This document shows, piece by piece, positions 44,377 to 53,119 of a stretch of DNA of 64,000 nt. The stretch is taken from contig NZ_JAARZJ010000005.1 of assembly GCF_014229245.1 (NCBI RefSeq), positions 1-64,000 on the forward strand, read 5' to 3'. Both the position numbers and the translations under genes were made by a program. Under the pieces are notes generated by a model that was given only the letters and a program-made list of their open reading frames with translations, was not told the origin of the DNA and made no database searches. Position 1 is the first letter of the stretch, and the number at the start of each line of letters is the position of its first letter. This DNA comes from Listeria farberi (GTDB lineage Bacteria > Bacillota > Bacilli > Lactobacillales > Listeriaceae).

Positions 44377-45460
44377 GTACTTCTCCCCCTTTTCTTGCAT
44401 TTGCAAATTTTTCCATAAAGGCGATTAGTGCTTCAACCCCTTCAATTGGAAATGCATTATAAAGACTTGCTCGCATCCCACCCACAGAGCGATGTCCTTT
44501 CAAGTTTTTAAAACCATTTGCTTCAGCTTCTTTGACAAAAGCTTTATCAAACTCTGCAGAATTCGTCACAAAAGGAATATTCGTGAGTGATCTTGCAGAA
44601 GGTTCGACCGGTGAAGAAAAGAAATCCGATTGATCAATATAATCATATAATAATGCCGCTTTTTTGCGATTTAGCGCTTCAATTCCAGCAACACCACCTT
44701 GTTCTTTAATCCATTCGAATACTAATTTTGCTACGTAAACAGCAAAAGTTGGTGGTGTGTTGTACATAGAACCATTTTCGGCTTGTACTTTAAAATCTAA
44801 CATAGAAGGAAGCCCCTCTACTTTCCCGATTAAATCTTCACGGATGATAACAAGGGTTAAGCCAGCAGGACCAATGTTCTTTTGCGCTCCTGCATAAATC
44901 AAACCGAATTTTTTCACATCATAAACGCTTGATAAAATATTAGAGGACATATCTGCAACGACCGGGACAGCTGAGTCTGGCACATCAAACATTGCCGTTC
45001 CTTCGATGGTATTATTTGTGGTTACATGTAAGTAAGCCGTGTCACTAGAAACTGTAGGAATTTCAGGAATATAGCTGAAATTGCGGTCTTCCGATGAGGC
45101 AATTACTTCCACCTCAACACCTTGAATTTTTTTAGCTTCAGAAATTGCCTTCTTCGCCCAAGATCCAGTGTTTACATAGACTGCTTTTTTACCATTTGCA
45201 AGATTCATCGGCACCATATCAAATTGCAAACTTGCGCCACCTTGCAAAAATAGTACTTTGTAATTTTCTGGAATCCCCATCAATTCTCGAATTAAACTCT
45301 CCGCATCGTCTATGATGTTTTGAAATAATTCTGACCTGTGACTCAGCTCCATTACTGACATTCCTGAACCATTATAAGAGAGTAGCTCCCTTTGAACCTT
45401 TTCAAGTACCGGTACTGGTAAAACTGCCGGACCTGCCGAAAAATTATAAACACGTTCCAC
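44369..45460 (-). CDS. serC: Phosphoserine aminotransferase
   Basis: 363 residues, the standard length. The PLP lysine is Lys194 in [11 protein letters not shown]-terminal [10 protein letters not shown] and [10 protein letters not shown] are family signatures. It transaminates 3-phosphohydroxypyruvate with glutamate; the product of serA is its substrate. First gene of serCA. Its leader is long and contains a terminator-like hairpin, suggesting attenuation. Confidence 0.96.
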   Translation of the reverse strand: MERVYNFSAGPAVLPVPVLEKVQRELLSYNGSGMSVMELSHRSELFQNIIDDAESLIRELMGIPENYKVLFLQGGASLQFDMVPMNLANGKKAVYVNTGSWAKKAISEAKKIQGVEVEVIASSEDRNFSYIPEIPTVSSDTAYLHVTTNNTIEGTAMFDVPDSAVPVVADMSSNILSSVYDVKKFGLIYAGAQKNIGPAGLTLVIIREDLIGKVEGLPSMLDFKVQAENGSMYNTPPTFAVYVAKLVFEWIKEQGGVAGIEALNRKKAALLYDYIDQSDFFSSPVEPSARSLTNIPFVTNSAEFDKAFVKEAEANGFKNLKGHRSVGGMRASLYNAFPIEGVEALIAFMEKFANARKGGEVRV

Positions 45461-45591
45461 TCAACATCTCTCCTGTCATCAAATTTCCCCGATTACTTAC
45501 AAAAATTTTCACCAATAATAGAATAACTTATTGGTCAGATATGAGCCTTCCTCGTTACACTTATGCTTTTCGAAGTTCTGTTCTTAAGAAA

Positions 45592-45630
45592 TAAAAAAGC
45601 CGAACCTGTGATATTCTACACAATATTCGG
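45592..45630 (-). promoter_or_regulatory. Attenuator-like hairpin in the serCA leader
   Basis: On the minus strand CCGAA / TTCGG with an inner TGTG / CACA stem is followed by CTTTTTTATTT, a complete intrinsic terminator about 130 bases before serC. Upstream lies a TATAAT (45677-45682) with a weak CTGAAA 17 bases before it. The arrangement would make either a leader RNA of about 80 bases or a small RNA. I see no T-box or known riboswitch signature. A further hairpin (ACCAATAA / TTATTGGT) lies at 45511-45535. The 371-base gap 45461-45831 holds these elements and the upstream MFS terminator. Confidence 0.55.
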
Positions 45631-45760
45631 ATTTTTCAGCGCTTAAAAGTAAACACTGCCTTTTGTACTTTTGTATATTATAGCAGAAACAAAGCTGTTT
45701 TTCAGAAAATTTATACTAAATCTCCAAATAAATGTGATGTTTAAACATTCTGACATTAAA

Positions 45761-45798
45761 AAAGCACGAGAATCCGCTATTTGAAGCAATTCTCGCGC
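45761..45798 (-). terminator. Terminator of the MarR-MFS operon
   Basis: Arms GCACGAGAAT / ATTCTCGCGC (one mismatch), followed by six T on the minus strand. Confidence 0.8.
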
Positions 45799-45831
45799 AT
45801 ATAAAATTTGAAAACAGCTTCACAAAAGATG

Positions 45832-46980
45832 TTAGCTATTTTTCACTTTTCGCCCTAAAGTTAACCAATACACCACAAAGAATACAACAAGCGCAATAAT
45901 TGCTGTGCGGTACATAATGGCATAATTGTAGTAAGTCGCAACAATACTTAAACCAAAACTACCAACAGCCATTCCAATGTCCATCCCCGAAAGAAAAGTA
46001 CCATTCGCTGTCCCTTTATTATGAGGTGCAGCCCTGTCAACGGCAAGTGCTTGGAGTGCAGGTTGCGACATGCCGTAACCTAGCCCAAAAAACAGTGATG
46101 CGATAAATAAGCTGATTGCTCCAGTTGCAAAAGAAAGGATAAGTATCCCAATGATCATGGCAAATGCTCCCGGAATAATAACAAATCGATGTCCTTTTGT
46201 ATCATAAAGCTGTCCAGCAAACAAACGGCTAACAAGCACCATAATAGCTTGCCCTATAAAGTAAATCCAAGTTGTTGAAATCCCAATTTCTGTCCCGTAG
46301 ACCATCATAAACGTCTGGATTCCACCAAGCGGAATAGCCATTAATAAACATAGTCCAGCTGGAAGTAGCGCCGTTTTCTCAAATAATTTCATTTTTTGAT
46401 GTACGATTTTTTCTGACTTTGGAATTTTCACTTGTGTCATTAAAAGTAAAATAAACACCATCAAAACAAGCGAAAAAGTCACTAAAACATCGAAAGAAAA
46501 ATAATTCATAATTAAAATAGCAATAATCGGCGCTAGTGACATTCCAAGCGCAGTCGTAAGCCCATAAAAGCCAATTCCTTCTCCCGTTCTGCTCGGCGGT
46601 ACTAATTTAGATACCCCTGTCGCAATTGACGTTGTGCCGATACCCCAGCCAGCTCCGTGAAAAAGCCGTAAAATAAGAAGGGCAGCAACCGCTGTCGACC
46701 AATAAAAATTAACTGTTGTTAAAATTAAAATCAAAAAACCTGCAATAATTAATACTTTAGGTCCTAATTTATCATTCCAACTTCCCGCAATCGCCCGCAT
46801 AAGTAAGGCGACAATTGAAAATAGCCCAACCGCTAAACTAGCTTCCATTTGAGTCCCGCCAAGTTCAATAATACGGGCTGGTAAAGTTGGCATAAACACC
46901 ATAAACCCAATATATAAAAGCACGCTACCTAACAATAAAAATACGTAGTCCTTCGTCCAAAGTCTTGTCTTCTTTTCCAA
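45832..46980 (-). CDS. MFS transporter, 12 TM
   Basis: 382 residues with about 12 membrane segments. Motif A-like GSWNDKLGPKVL follows TM2, and the second half has GQLYDTKGHRFVI. The family resembles drug or metabolite exporters of the DHA1 type. It starts 13 bases after the MarR gene stop, so the regulator and exporter form one unit. Substrate unknown. Confidence 0.85.
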   Translation of the reverse strand: MEKKTRLWTKDYVFLLLGSVLLYIGFMVFMPTLPARIIELGGTQMEASLAVGLFSIVALLMRAIAGSWNDKLGPKVLIIAGFLILILTTVNFYWSTAVAALLILRLFHGAGWGIGTTSIATGVSKLVPPSRTGEGIGFYGLTTALGMSLAPIIAILIMNYFSFDVLVTFSLVLMVFILLLMTQVKIPKSEKIVHQKMKLFEKTALLPAGLCLLMAIPLGGIQTFMMVYGTEIGISTTWIYFIGQAIMVLVSRLFAGQLYDTKGHRFVIIPGAFAMIIGILILSFATGAISLFIASLFFGLGYGMSQPALQALAVDRAAPHNKGTANGTFLSGMDIGMAVGSFGLSIVATYYNYAIMYRTAIIALVVFFVVYWLTLGRKVKNS

Positions 46981-46993
46981 AATTTATCCCTCT

Positions 46994-47416
46994 TTACTCT
47001 ATATTAGTAGAAATGTTCTTTAAAATAGCCGTGAATTGCTCCAAATCCGCGCGAGTAATCCCAGCAAACATTTTTTCACAACTTGCCTCCACAATATCTC
47101 GAAGTTCATTCGTTTCTTTTTTTCCTTTATCTGTTAATGACAAAAGCGAAATCCGTCTATCTTCTGTGCTAACTTCCCTTAAAATAAGCCCTTTTCTCAG
47201 TAAAACATCGACAATCCGATTCACTGTTGGCGTGTCCTTTTTCGTCCAAAGTGCAATCTCTTTTTGTGAAATCGGCTCGTTCGCTTCAATACCCTCTAAA
47301 ACAGACCATTGTTCAGGTGTCACATCATAGCTTGCAATCGAACGCAGCAAAAATAAATGCATTTTCTTCGCTGTCGTATTTACATCAAATGAGATTTCAT
47401 CATAATATCCGCGCAT
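46994..47416 (-). CDS. MarR-family transcriptional regulator
   Basis: 140 residues with a winged helix (about 30-100): QWSVLEGIEANEPISQKEIALWTKKDTPTVNRIVDVLLRKGLI and the wing STEDRRISLLSLTDKGK. It is the first gene of a two-gene operon with an MFS transporter and probably represses its own promoter, where a palindrome is visible. Released by an unknown ligand, likely a transported compound. Confidence 0.92.
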   Translation of the reverse strand: MRGYYDEISFDVNTTAKKMHLFLLRSIASYDVTPEQWSVLEGIEANEPISQKEIALWTKKDTPTVNRIVDVLLRKGLILREVSTEDRRISLLSLTDKGKKETNELRDIVEASCEKMFAGITRADLEQFTAILKNISTNIE

Positions 47417-47438
47417 ATTTATCTCCTTTTCATTGTCT

Positions 47439-47490
47439 TAACAATAATTGTCATAACAACCATTATACATATTGATTGTCTATTTGACAA
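47439..47490 (-). promoter_or_regulatory. marR-MFS promoter and operator
   Basis: Minus-strand -35 TTGTCA (47485-47490) and -10 TATAAT (47462-47467) are exactly 17 bases apart. Just downstream, TGACAATTATTGTTA (47439-47453) is a near-palindrome over the early transcript, the usual place for autorepression by a MarR protein. Confidence 0.65.
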
Positions 47491-47517
47491 GAAAAACAGC
47501 CGAATAAACGACTGTCT

Positions 47518-47871
47518 CTACAATAATTCCACATCTATAATATCTCTAAATTCAATTACATATTCATACCCAACAATGTCTTTAAAAACAACTTCTTCTG
47601 TTAACATATCTATTTCAAGCGGCACCAAATCTTGCGTTTCAACCTCTCCAAATCCAAGGAAGGCAGCAGGATATTCAAATCGAGTTAGACGTAAAGAAGA
47701 AGTATCTACTTCTTGAAAATATTTTAAACGAACGAGCCATTCTCGCTTCGTGGCGTCTTTTAATGTAATGAAAAAGCTCTCGCGTTCTAAAAAATCCACT
47801 TCTGGCCGACTCGTCAAAAAAGCAGCATTCTTCTCTGGTTGCACTTGCTCTTTCCGGATTGCCGTAACCAT
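47518..47871 (-). CDS. Hypothetical protein, 117 aa
   Basis: I do not recognise a family. It is a soluble, beta-rich protein with EFRDIIDVELL at the C-terminus and KREWLVRLKYFQEVD in the middle. The ATG at 47871 has AAGAGGTG six bases upstream; a GTG three codons earlier overlaps that signal. Monocistronic. A weak hairpin (ACAGCCG / CGACTGT, about 47496-47515) lies past the stop. Confidence 0.65.
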   Translation of the reverse strand: MVTAIRKEQVQPEKNAAFLTSRPEVDFLERESFFITLKDATKREWLVRLKYFQEVDTSSLRLTRFEYPAAFLGFGEVETQDLVPLEIDMLTEEVVFKDIVGYEYVIEFRDIIDVELL

Positions 47872-47997
47872 AACTATCACCTCTTAAATTCATTATACGA
47901 ACAAACGTTCTCAAAATCAAGTATTTAGCTAAAAAAGTTTTTTTATAAGAGCCCGAAACGGTTTAGCGCTTACATAATCTTTTTCCGACAAAAACGC

Positions 47998-48025
47998 TTG
48001 CAAATTAATAAATAGTTGCTATACT
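47998..48025 (+). promoter_or_regulatory. Promoter of the nitroreductase gene
   Basis: -35 TTGCAA (47998-48003), 16 bases, -10 TATACT (48020-48025), about 40 bases before the start codon and GGAG ribosome-binding site. Confidence 0.55.
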
Positions 48026-48064
48026 TATGTAAGTAAATAACATTAACAGAGGAGTTTTATTATT

Positions 48065-48664
48065 ATGACTAATACATTTTTAGATTCTATTAAAGTTCGT
48101 CGTTCCATTTATGCACTAGACAAAAACGTTTCCGTAGAGGATTCCAAAATTGAAGAAATTATTAAAGACGCAGTTAAATACAGCCCATCTTCTTTCAACT
48201 CTCAAAGTTCTCGCGCTGTTATTCTTTTAGGAGAAAACCATGAGAAACTTTGGAATATTGTAGAAGATACATTACGTGCTATCGTACCTGCTGAAAACTT
48301 TGCAGCTACTGAAGAAAAAGTTGGTTCTTTCCGTGCTGGATACGGAACAGTTCTTTTCTTTGAAGATACAGCTGTTATTGAAGGTCTACAAGAAAACTTT
48401 GCGTTATATGCAGATAATTTCCCTGTATGGTCTGAACAATCTTCAGGTATTGCACAACATTCAGTATGGGTTGCTCTTGCAAACGCTGGAATTGGCGCAT
48501 CTCTACAACATTACAACCCACTAATTGACGATGCCGTTAAAGCTGAATGGAATATTCCTGCAAGCTGGAACTTACGCGCGCAAATGCCGTTTGGTAACAT
48601 CGTTCAAGAAGCTGGCGAAAAAGAATTCATCGATGACGCTGATCGTTTCCGCGTTTTCAAATAA
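48065..48664 (+). CDS. Nitroreductase-family protein (Frm2/Hbn1-like)
   Basis: 199 residues. The N-terminal KVRRSIYALDKN gives the FMN phosphate-binding Arg-Arg-Ser, and YSPSSFNSQSSRAVIL is the typical FMN loop of the Frm2/Hbn1-like branch. The centre has HSVWVALANAGIGASLQHYNPLID. It should be an FMN-dependent NAD(P)H oxidoreductase acting on nitro or quinone compounds; physiological substrate unknown. Codons look highly adapted (GCTGTT, CTTGCA), suggesting strong expression. parS site 6 follows five bases after the stop. Confidence 0.9.
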   Translation: MTNTFLDSIKVRRSIYALDKNVSVEDSKIEEIIKDAVKYSPSSFNSQSSRAVILLGENHEKLWNIVEDTLRAIVPAENFAATEEKVGSFRAGYGTVLFFEDTAVIEGLQENFALYADNFPVWSEQSSGIAQHSVWVALANAGIGASLQHYNPLIDDAVKAEWNIPASWNLRAQMPFGNIVQEAGEKEFIDDADRFRVFK

Positions 48665-48668
48665 TAAA

Positions 48669-48684
48669 TGTTTCACGTGAAACA
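48669..48684. promoter_or_regulatory. parS site 6
   Basis: Exact TGTTTCACGTGAAACA, placed between the nitroreductase stop and the bidirectional terminator. Confidence 0.95.
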
Positions 48685-48723
48685 AAAAATTCCGCGACCA
48701 TTAACTGGTATCGCGGAATTTTT
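48685..48723. terminator. Bidirectional terminator
   Basis: A 13-bp perfect stem AAAAATTCCGCGA / TCGCGGAATTTTT serves the nitroreductase (+) and the thioredoxin gene (-), whose stop codon touches its edge. Confidence 0.9.
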
Positions 48724-49042
48724 ATTTTGCCAAACTTTTAAATCTGCTTCTAAGTTCATCACAACTGACAATACCAGCAATCCCGCCTTTAATTTCTCCA
48801 TCAACAAGAACAAGCGAATTTGGTATTCCTTTTACATCAAATTTCTGAGCTAATGCGCGTTGTTTATCTACATTAATTTTCACAACTTGGACATTACCTT
48901 CTTCCATCTCAGCGAATTGCTCAAGTGTTGGCCAAAAGCAGCGACACGGTGCGCACCACTCTGCCCAAAAGTTAAGTAATATTTTAGGATGGCTACTAAT
49001 AATCTCTTCCAAGTCATCTTCTTTTGCAAAAATAATCGCCAT
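48722..49042 (-). CDS. Thioredoxin-like protein
   Basis: 106 residues from MAIIFAKEDD, with GAGGTGG six bases before the ATG. The active site is WAEWCAPCRCFWP (CAPC about residues 30-33), and the cis-Pro is in KGIPNSLVLV. Redox partner of cytoplasmic proteins. A third Cys directly follows the active site (CAPCRC), and the active-site spacer Ala-Pro differs from the Gly-Pro of the main thioredoxin, so this is probably a secondary thioredoxin. Confidence 0.9.
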   Translation of the reverse strand: MAIIFAKEDDLEEIISSHPKILLNFWAEWCAPCRCFWPTLEQFAEMEEGNVQVVKINVDKQRALAQKFDVKGIPNSLVLVDGEIKGGIAGIVSCDELRSRFKSLAK

Positions 49043-49146
49043 ACATATCCACCTCACATTCAGAATATTCCAAAGTTGTATCTTGGTCAAGTAAAGGGTT
49101 TTAGAATAGCAATATATCTTGCTTTTTGTTCATTTTTTGACACTTT

Positions 49147-49162
49147 TGTTTCACGTGAAACA
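49147..49162. promoter_or_regulatory. parS site 7
   Basis: Exact TGTTTCACGTGAAACA, two bases beyond the beta-phosphoglucomutase stop at the end of the ten-gene operon and 460 bases from parS site 6. I see no hairpin terminator between the two genes here. Confidence 0.95.
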
Positions 49163-49164
49163 TT

Positions 49165-49827
49165 TTATTTGCTATGTAAGATTTCTAAAATGCGTAAATC
49201 TAGCAAACCTGTACTCTTCACTGTCATATCCGCATCACGAAGTCCAGAACCAACACCCACGCTTACAATTCCAGCTGCGTTAATTGCTTCAATTCCAGCT
49301 TGGGCATCTTCAATCCCAACTACTTCTGATGTTTCCAAGGCTAAACCGCGACATGCTTCTACAAAAATTTCTGGATCAGGTTTTGATTTAGTGATTTTAG
49401 CAGCATCAACAATATAATCAAATTCTTGTTCCATTTCAAGCGCACTCAATACTGTACGAGCATTTTTTGAAACAGAAGCAATCGCGCATTTAAGATTTTG
49501 CTTTTTAAGAGCTACTATAAGTTCTTTAATTCCTGGCAAAACATCCGCTGGCGTAATTTCTTTTAGCAAGCTCACATAGAAGTCGTTTTTATCTGCCGCA
49601 AGAGCCTCAATCTGCTCTTCTGTAAAATCATTTTCTCGCCCATCTTTCTTTAAAATAAGAAGTAGGGAGTCAATTCTGCTTACTCCTTTTAAATTCTCAT
49701 TAAATGCTTCATCAAATTCGATTCCAATACTCTCAGCTGTTTTTTTCCAAGCTAAGTAATGATAATGCGCTGTATCTGTGATGACTCCATCCAAATCAAA
49801 TACTACTCCTTTTAATGCTATTGTCAT
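49165..49827 (-). CDS. Beta-phosphoglucomutase (YcjU-like)
   Basis: 220 residues from MTIALKGVVFDLDG. HAD motif I FDLDGVITDT gives Asp11 and Asp13; the cap has YHYLAWKKTAESIGI; motif II is ASVSKN and motif III KPDPEIF with IEDAQAGIEAI. These are the beta-PGM signatures. It turns beta-glucose-1-P, the product of GH65 phosphorolysis, into glucose-6-P for glycolysis. The start overlaps the glycerate kinase stop by four bases (ATGA). Last gene of the operon; the equivalent of E. coli YcjU. Confidence 0.93.
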   Translation of the reverse strand: MTIALKGVVFDLDGVITDTAHYHYLAWKKTAESIGIEFDEAFNENLKGVSRIDSLLLILKKDGRENDFTEEQIEALAADKNDFYVSLLKEITPADVLPGIKELIVALKKQNLKCAIASVSKNARTVLSALEMEQEFDYIVDAAKITKSKPDPEIFVEACRGLALETSEVVGIEDAQAGIEAINAAGIVSVGVGSGLRDADMTVKSTGLLDLRILEILHSK

Positions 49828-50945
49828 TCTACTCGTCCTTTCCAAACTGCCGCAACATTTCGTGCGGTTCTTCTTAAATTATTTGGTGTTTCTTTAAGGA
49901 TACTTTCTAAAGATGCTGGTTTGGCAATGGATGGAAATACTGCGCTGATTCCGACTTCATATACTGCTTCAAGACCCTCACCAACACTTCCACAAATTGC
50001 AAAAACTGGTGTTTCTTTCGGCACTACTTTCGCAACGCCAACAGGAGCTTTCCCTTGTGCGGTTTGCCCGTCCATTTTCCCTTCGCCAACAATGACCAAA
50101 TCAGCATCTTCGCAAACGGTTTTGATTTGAAGAGCTTCAATGACAAAATCAATTCCCGATAAAAGGTTAGCTTTTGCAAACGTCATAAGTCCAGCACCAA
50201 TACCGCCCCCAGCACCAGCGCGCGGCATTGTAATCATCGCTTGGTTTGCTAATTGATAAAAATGGCGCATTGCTTTATCTGCTGTGGCTAAATCTGCTGC
50301 TGCCAGCCCTTTTTGCGGACCAAACACATACGATGCCCCCGACTCTCCACAAAGCGGATTTTCGACATCCGTCACAATATTTACTGTGATGTTTTCTAGT
50401 TCAGCTGGAACCTTTTCAGAACGAATGGTTGCTATATCAGCTAAATTTGCGCCAATCGGGTTGACGATATTATTTTCCGCATCTAAAAATTCATAACCAA
50501 GTGCACTGGCCATACCAATCCCGCCATCGTTTGAAGCGCTTCCACCAATTCCAATGATAATTTCGGTCGCACCTTGTTTTATCGCATGCAAAATTAGCTC
50601 TCCCACTCCTTTAGTACTTACTTGAAGTGGGTCGCGCTTATTCGTTGGAACCAAGTGTAAACCACAAACCTCTGCCATTTCTATTAAAGCTTTTTTGTTT
50701 CCATCCGTAAAAGCAACTTGCGCTGAAACCGGGTCACCAAAAGGGCCAGATACATCGATTTTCATTTTTTTCGCGCCTAAAGCATTACTCAAAATCTCTA
50801 GTGTGCCTTCCCCGCCATCACTGACAGGGAGTAAATGGTAATCAGCGTCTGGGTAAATTTCTTGAAAGCCCTCTTTAATATACTCTGCCACCTCATGTGC
50901 CGTCAAACTTTCTTTAAATGAATCTGGTGCAATAACAATTTTCAT
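49824..50945 (-). CDS. Glycerate kinase (GlxK/GarK family)
   Basis: 373 residues with the N-terminal signature IAPDSFKESLTAHEVA, VSDGGEGT (about 43-50) and GIGGSASNDGGIGMA (about 131-145). It phosphorylates D-glycerate, usually to 2-phosphoglycerate in this family. It has four-base ATGA overlaps with both neighbours. The E. coli ycj cluster has no such gene. Its presence points to release of free glycerate within this pathway, as a glucosylglycerate phosphorylase would do. Confidence 0.93.
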   Translation of the reverse strand: MKIVIAPDSFKESLTAHEVAEYIKEGFQEIYPDADYHLLPVSDGGEGTLEILSNALGAKKMKIDVSGPFGDPVSAQVAFTDGNKKALIEMAEVCGLHLVPTNKRDPLQVSTKGVGELILHAIKQGATEIIIGIGGSASNDGGIGMASALGYEFLDAENNIVNPIGANLADIATIRSEKVPAELENITVNIVTDVENPLCGESGASYVFGPQKGLAAADLATADKAMRHFYQLANQAMITMPRAGAGGGIGAGLMTFAKANLLSGIDFVIEALQIKTVCEDADLVIVGEGKMDGQTAQGKAPVGVAKVVPKETPVFAICGSVGEGLEAVYEVGISAVFPSIAKPASLESILKETPNNLRRTARNVAAVWKGRVE

Positions 50946-53119
50946 AAAGACACATCCTTCTGATCCAGCTCAATGATTAATGTATCCGTTAAATGCTGTT
51001 TTTTTCCGTAGATAACTAATTCTAGCACGCTTTTTGTATTTTTTGAAAGTTGTAAAGTGTTTGGTGCGATTTTCACTGAGATTTTTTCGCCTTTCCAGAA
51101 GAATTTAAATGCAACAGATTGCCACGCGTCTGGTAAGTTTGGTGCCATTTCAAGTAATTCCTCACTAGTATCCATACCAGCAAAGCCGAAAACTACCGCC
51201 AGCCAAATTGCGCCGAGTGATGCAGCATGAAGCCCATCATCTGATGAATGTGGCTCACTTCCAAGGTCAATTAAGCAAGCTTCTTGGAAAAATTGATAAG
51301 CTTGCGCACGATTTCCAGTTCGATTTTCTACAATTGCATGGATTGCTTTACTTAAAGAAGAATCATGAATTGTTCGTTTTTCATAGTAATCTAGGTTTTT
51401 CTTCACAGCATCTGGCGCAAACATCTTCGGAAACAGGTAAAATAACATCACTAAATCCGCTTGTTTTAAGATCTGTAATTCGTTCACTTCTTGACGAGAA
51501 TAATCTAGTAAAATTCCTTGTGTTCCTTGTGCAGCCTTATATTTATCTAAGTTTATCCAGTCTTTCTCTAAGAAAGTATCATCTTGCGGGATTAAGCCGG
51601 ACTTACTAGCGACAGGTAAATAGATTTTTTCAAGAAAATCTTCTGCACGAGCCACAAAATCTGTTTTGTCTTTATTCCATTCCAGCGCTTTTTTCACATT
51701 ATAGTGGGCCATATAATTCGTATAAGTATTATTATCGATATGCTCCGTGTACTCATCTGGTCCAATCACATCAAGGATTTCCAAGCGTCCATTACGATTA
51801 GTTACGCGACTGAGCCAAAATTCTGCTGTTTCAAGGAGTAATTCCGCACCACATTCTGCCATAAACTGCGCATCGCCCGTTGCAGCCTCATATTCACAAA
51901 CTGCATAAGCAATGTCTGCCACTAAATGATGCTCCGAAATCGCCGAAGCTACCTTTTGGCGTGTTCCAGTCCGAATATTAATTGCTGCAAATTCCGGTGT
52001 CTCTTCTTCGCCAGAGAATGCACTTTCCCATGGGTAAAGTGCACCGTTATAGCCGTTTTTCAACGCTTTTTCTTTTGCCTCTTTCAAATGAAGATAACGA
52101 TATTGCAGTAGTTGTTTGGCAATTCCCGGCTGGTTATAAAGAAAAAATGGCATAATGAAAATTTCTGTATCCCAAAAAACATGCCCTTTGTAACCTTCCC
52201 CAGTTAATCCTTTAGCACCAACACTACAGCGAAAATCATCTTTTGGCGTCATAATTTCTAAATGATAGCACGCAAAATCTAGCGCAAACTGGTCAAAATC
52301 ATTCCTGCTCTCAACTCGAACTCCTGCATCTTTCCAAAAATCCGCCCATAGTTCCTCCGAAGCAGATTTCAGTTCTGCGTAGGTCGCCTTTGGAAGTTCC
52401 GCATCCGCTTGATCAAGCGACGTTTGAACCAAACTTATTTTCTCCAAAGTAAATAGTTGATTTTCCGCAATTTCTTGCTCTACTTCCGTCATCAATTGCC
52501 GATTTTTCGCAGTGAAAATCCCTTTTTCGTTTACTTTTGTGGCTATTGTAATTCGTTGTTTACTCTCAATAGTCTCATATTCACCAACCATTAGTGCTTC
52601 ATCAAAAATCCGCAAACTCGACTCCGCTAGCTGCTGTGTTCCAAAATTGGTTTGCTGCGCATCAATCCCCGTCTTTACTTTGACTAGCGCGGCCCCGCTC
52701 AAAGGCATTATCTCCACTTTAGCCGCAATAACGTGCTTTACTGCTTTGGAAACAAATCTGTAAAAATTTAGTTGGTATTTTTGGCCCGCGCTACTTTCCC
52801 AAGTGATTTTTCGCACTAATTCTCCTGTACTCATATCTAAATAACGTTCGTACACATGCACTTTCCCTGCTTGCATCGAAAAAGTTTCTCCATCGAGCAT
52901 CACTTGGAAACGCGTCACATCTGGCAAATTCACAAGTTCCGAACTCATCGAACCGCTCGGACGATTGTAAATCCCCGCCACGTACATACCTCGCACTTGC
53001 TCAGGATACTCTTCTTCAAGAGCACCGCGAACGCCCAAAAAGCCATTGCCAACAGTCATCTGGCTACCATATTTATTTAGATAATTTAATGCAAATTCCT
53101 TCTCGATTATTTTCCTCAT
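50942..53119 (-). CDS. GH65 glycoside phosphorylase (YcjT-like)
   Basis: 725 residues. N-terminal beta-sandwich with NGFLGVRG (about 25-32); catalytic barrel with GHVFWDTEIF (about 312-321) and the general acid Glu456 in GPDEYTEHIDNNTY; C-terminal beta domain. It phosphorolyses an alpha-glucoside with inversion, releasing beta-glucose-1-P. Family members use maltose, trehalose, kojibiose, nigerose and others. Context matching YcjT favours an alpha-1,2 (kojibiose-type) substrate, but this is inference. ATGA overlaps on both sides. Confidence 0.92.
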   Translation of the reverse strand: MRKIIEKEFALNYLNKYGSQMTVGNGFLGVRGALEEEYPEQVRGMYVAGIYNRPSGSMSSELVNLPDVTRFQVMLDGETFSMQAGKVHVYERYLDMSTGELVRKITWESSAGQKYQLNFYRFVSKAVKHVIAAKVEIMPLSGAALVKVKTGIDAQQTNFGTQQLAESSLRIFDEALMVGEYETIESKQRITIATKVNEKGIFTAKNRQLMTEVEQEIAENQLFTLEKISLVQTSLDQADAELPKATYAELKSASEELWADFWKDAGVRVESRNDFDQFALDFACYHLEIMTPKDDFRCSVGAKGLTGEGYKGHVFWDTEIFIMPFFLYNQPGIAKQLLQYRYLHLKEAKEKALKNGYNGALYPWESAFSGEEETPEFAAINIRTGTRQKVASAISEHHLVADIAYAVCEYEAATGDAQFMAECGAELLLETAEFWLSRVTNRNGRLEILDVIGPDEYTEHIDNNTYTNYMAHYNVKKALEWNKDKTDFVARAEDFLEKIYLPVASKSGLIPQDDTFLEKDWINLDKYKAAQGTQGILLDYSRQEVNELQILKQADLVMLFYLFPKMFAPDAVKKNLDYYEKRTIHDSSLSKAIHAIVENRTGNRAQAYQFFQEACLIDLGSEPHSSDDGLHAASLGAIWLAVVFGFAGMDTSEELLEMAPNLPDAWQSVAFKFFWKGEKISVKIAPNTLQLSKNTKSVLELVIYGKKQHLTDTLIIELDQKDVSL

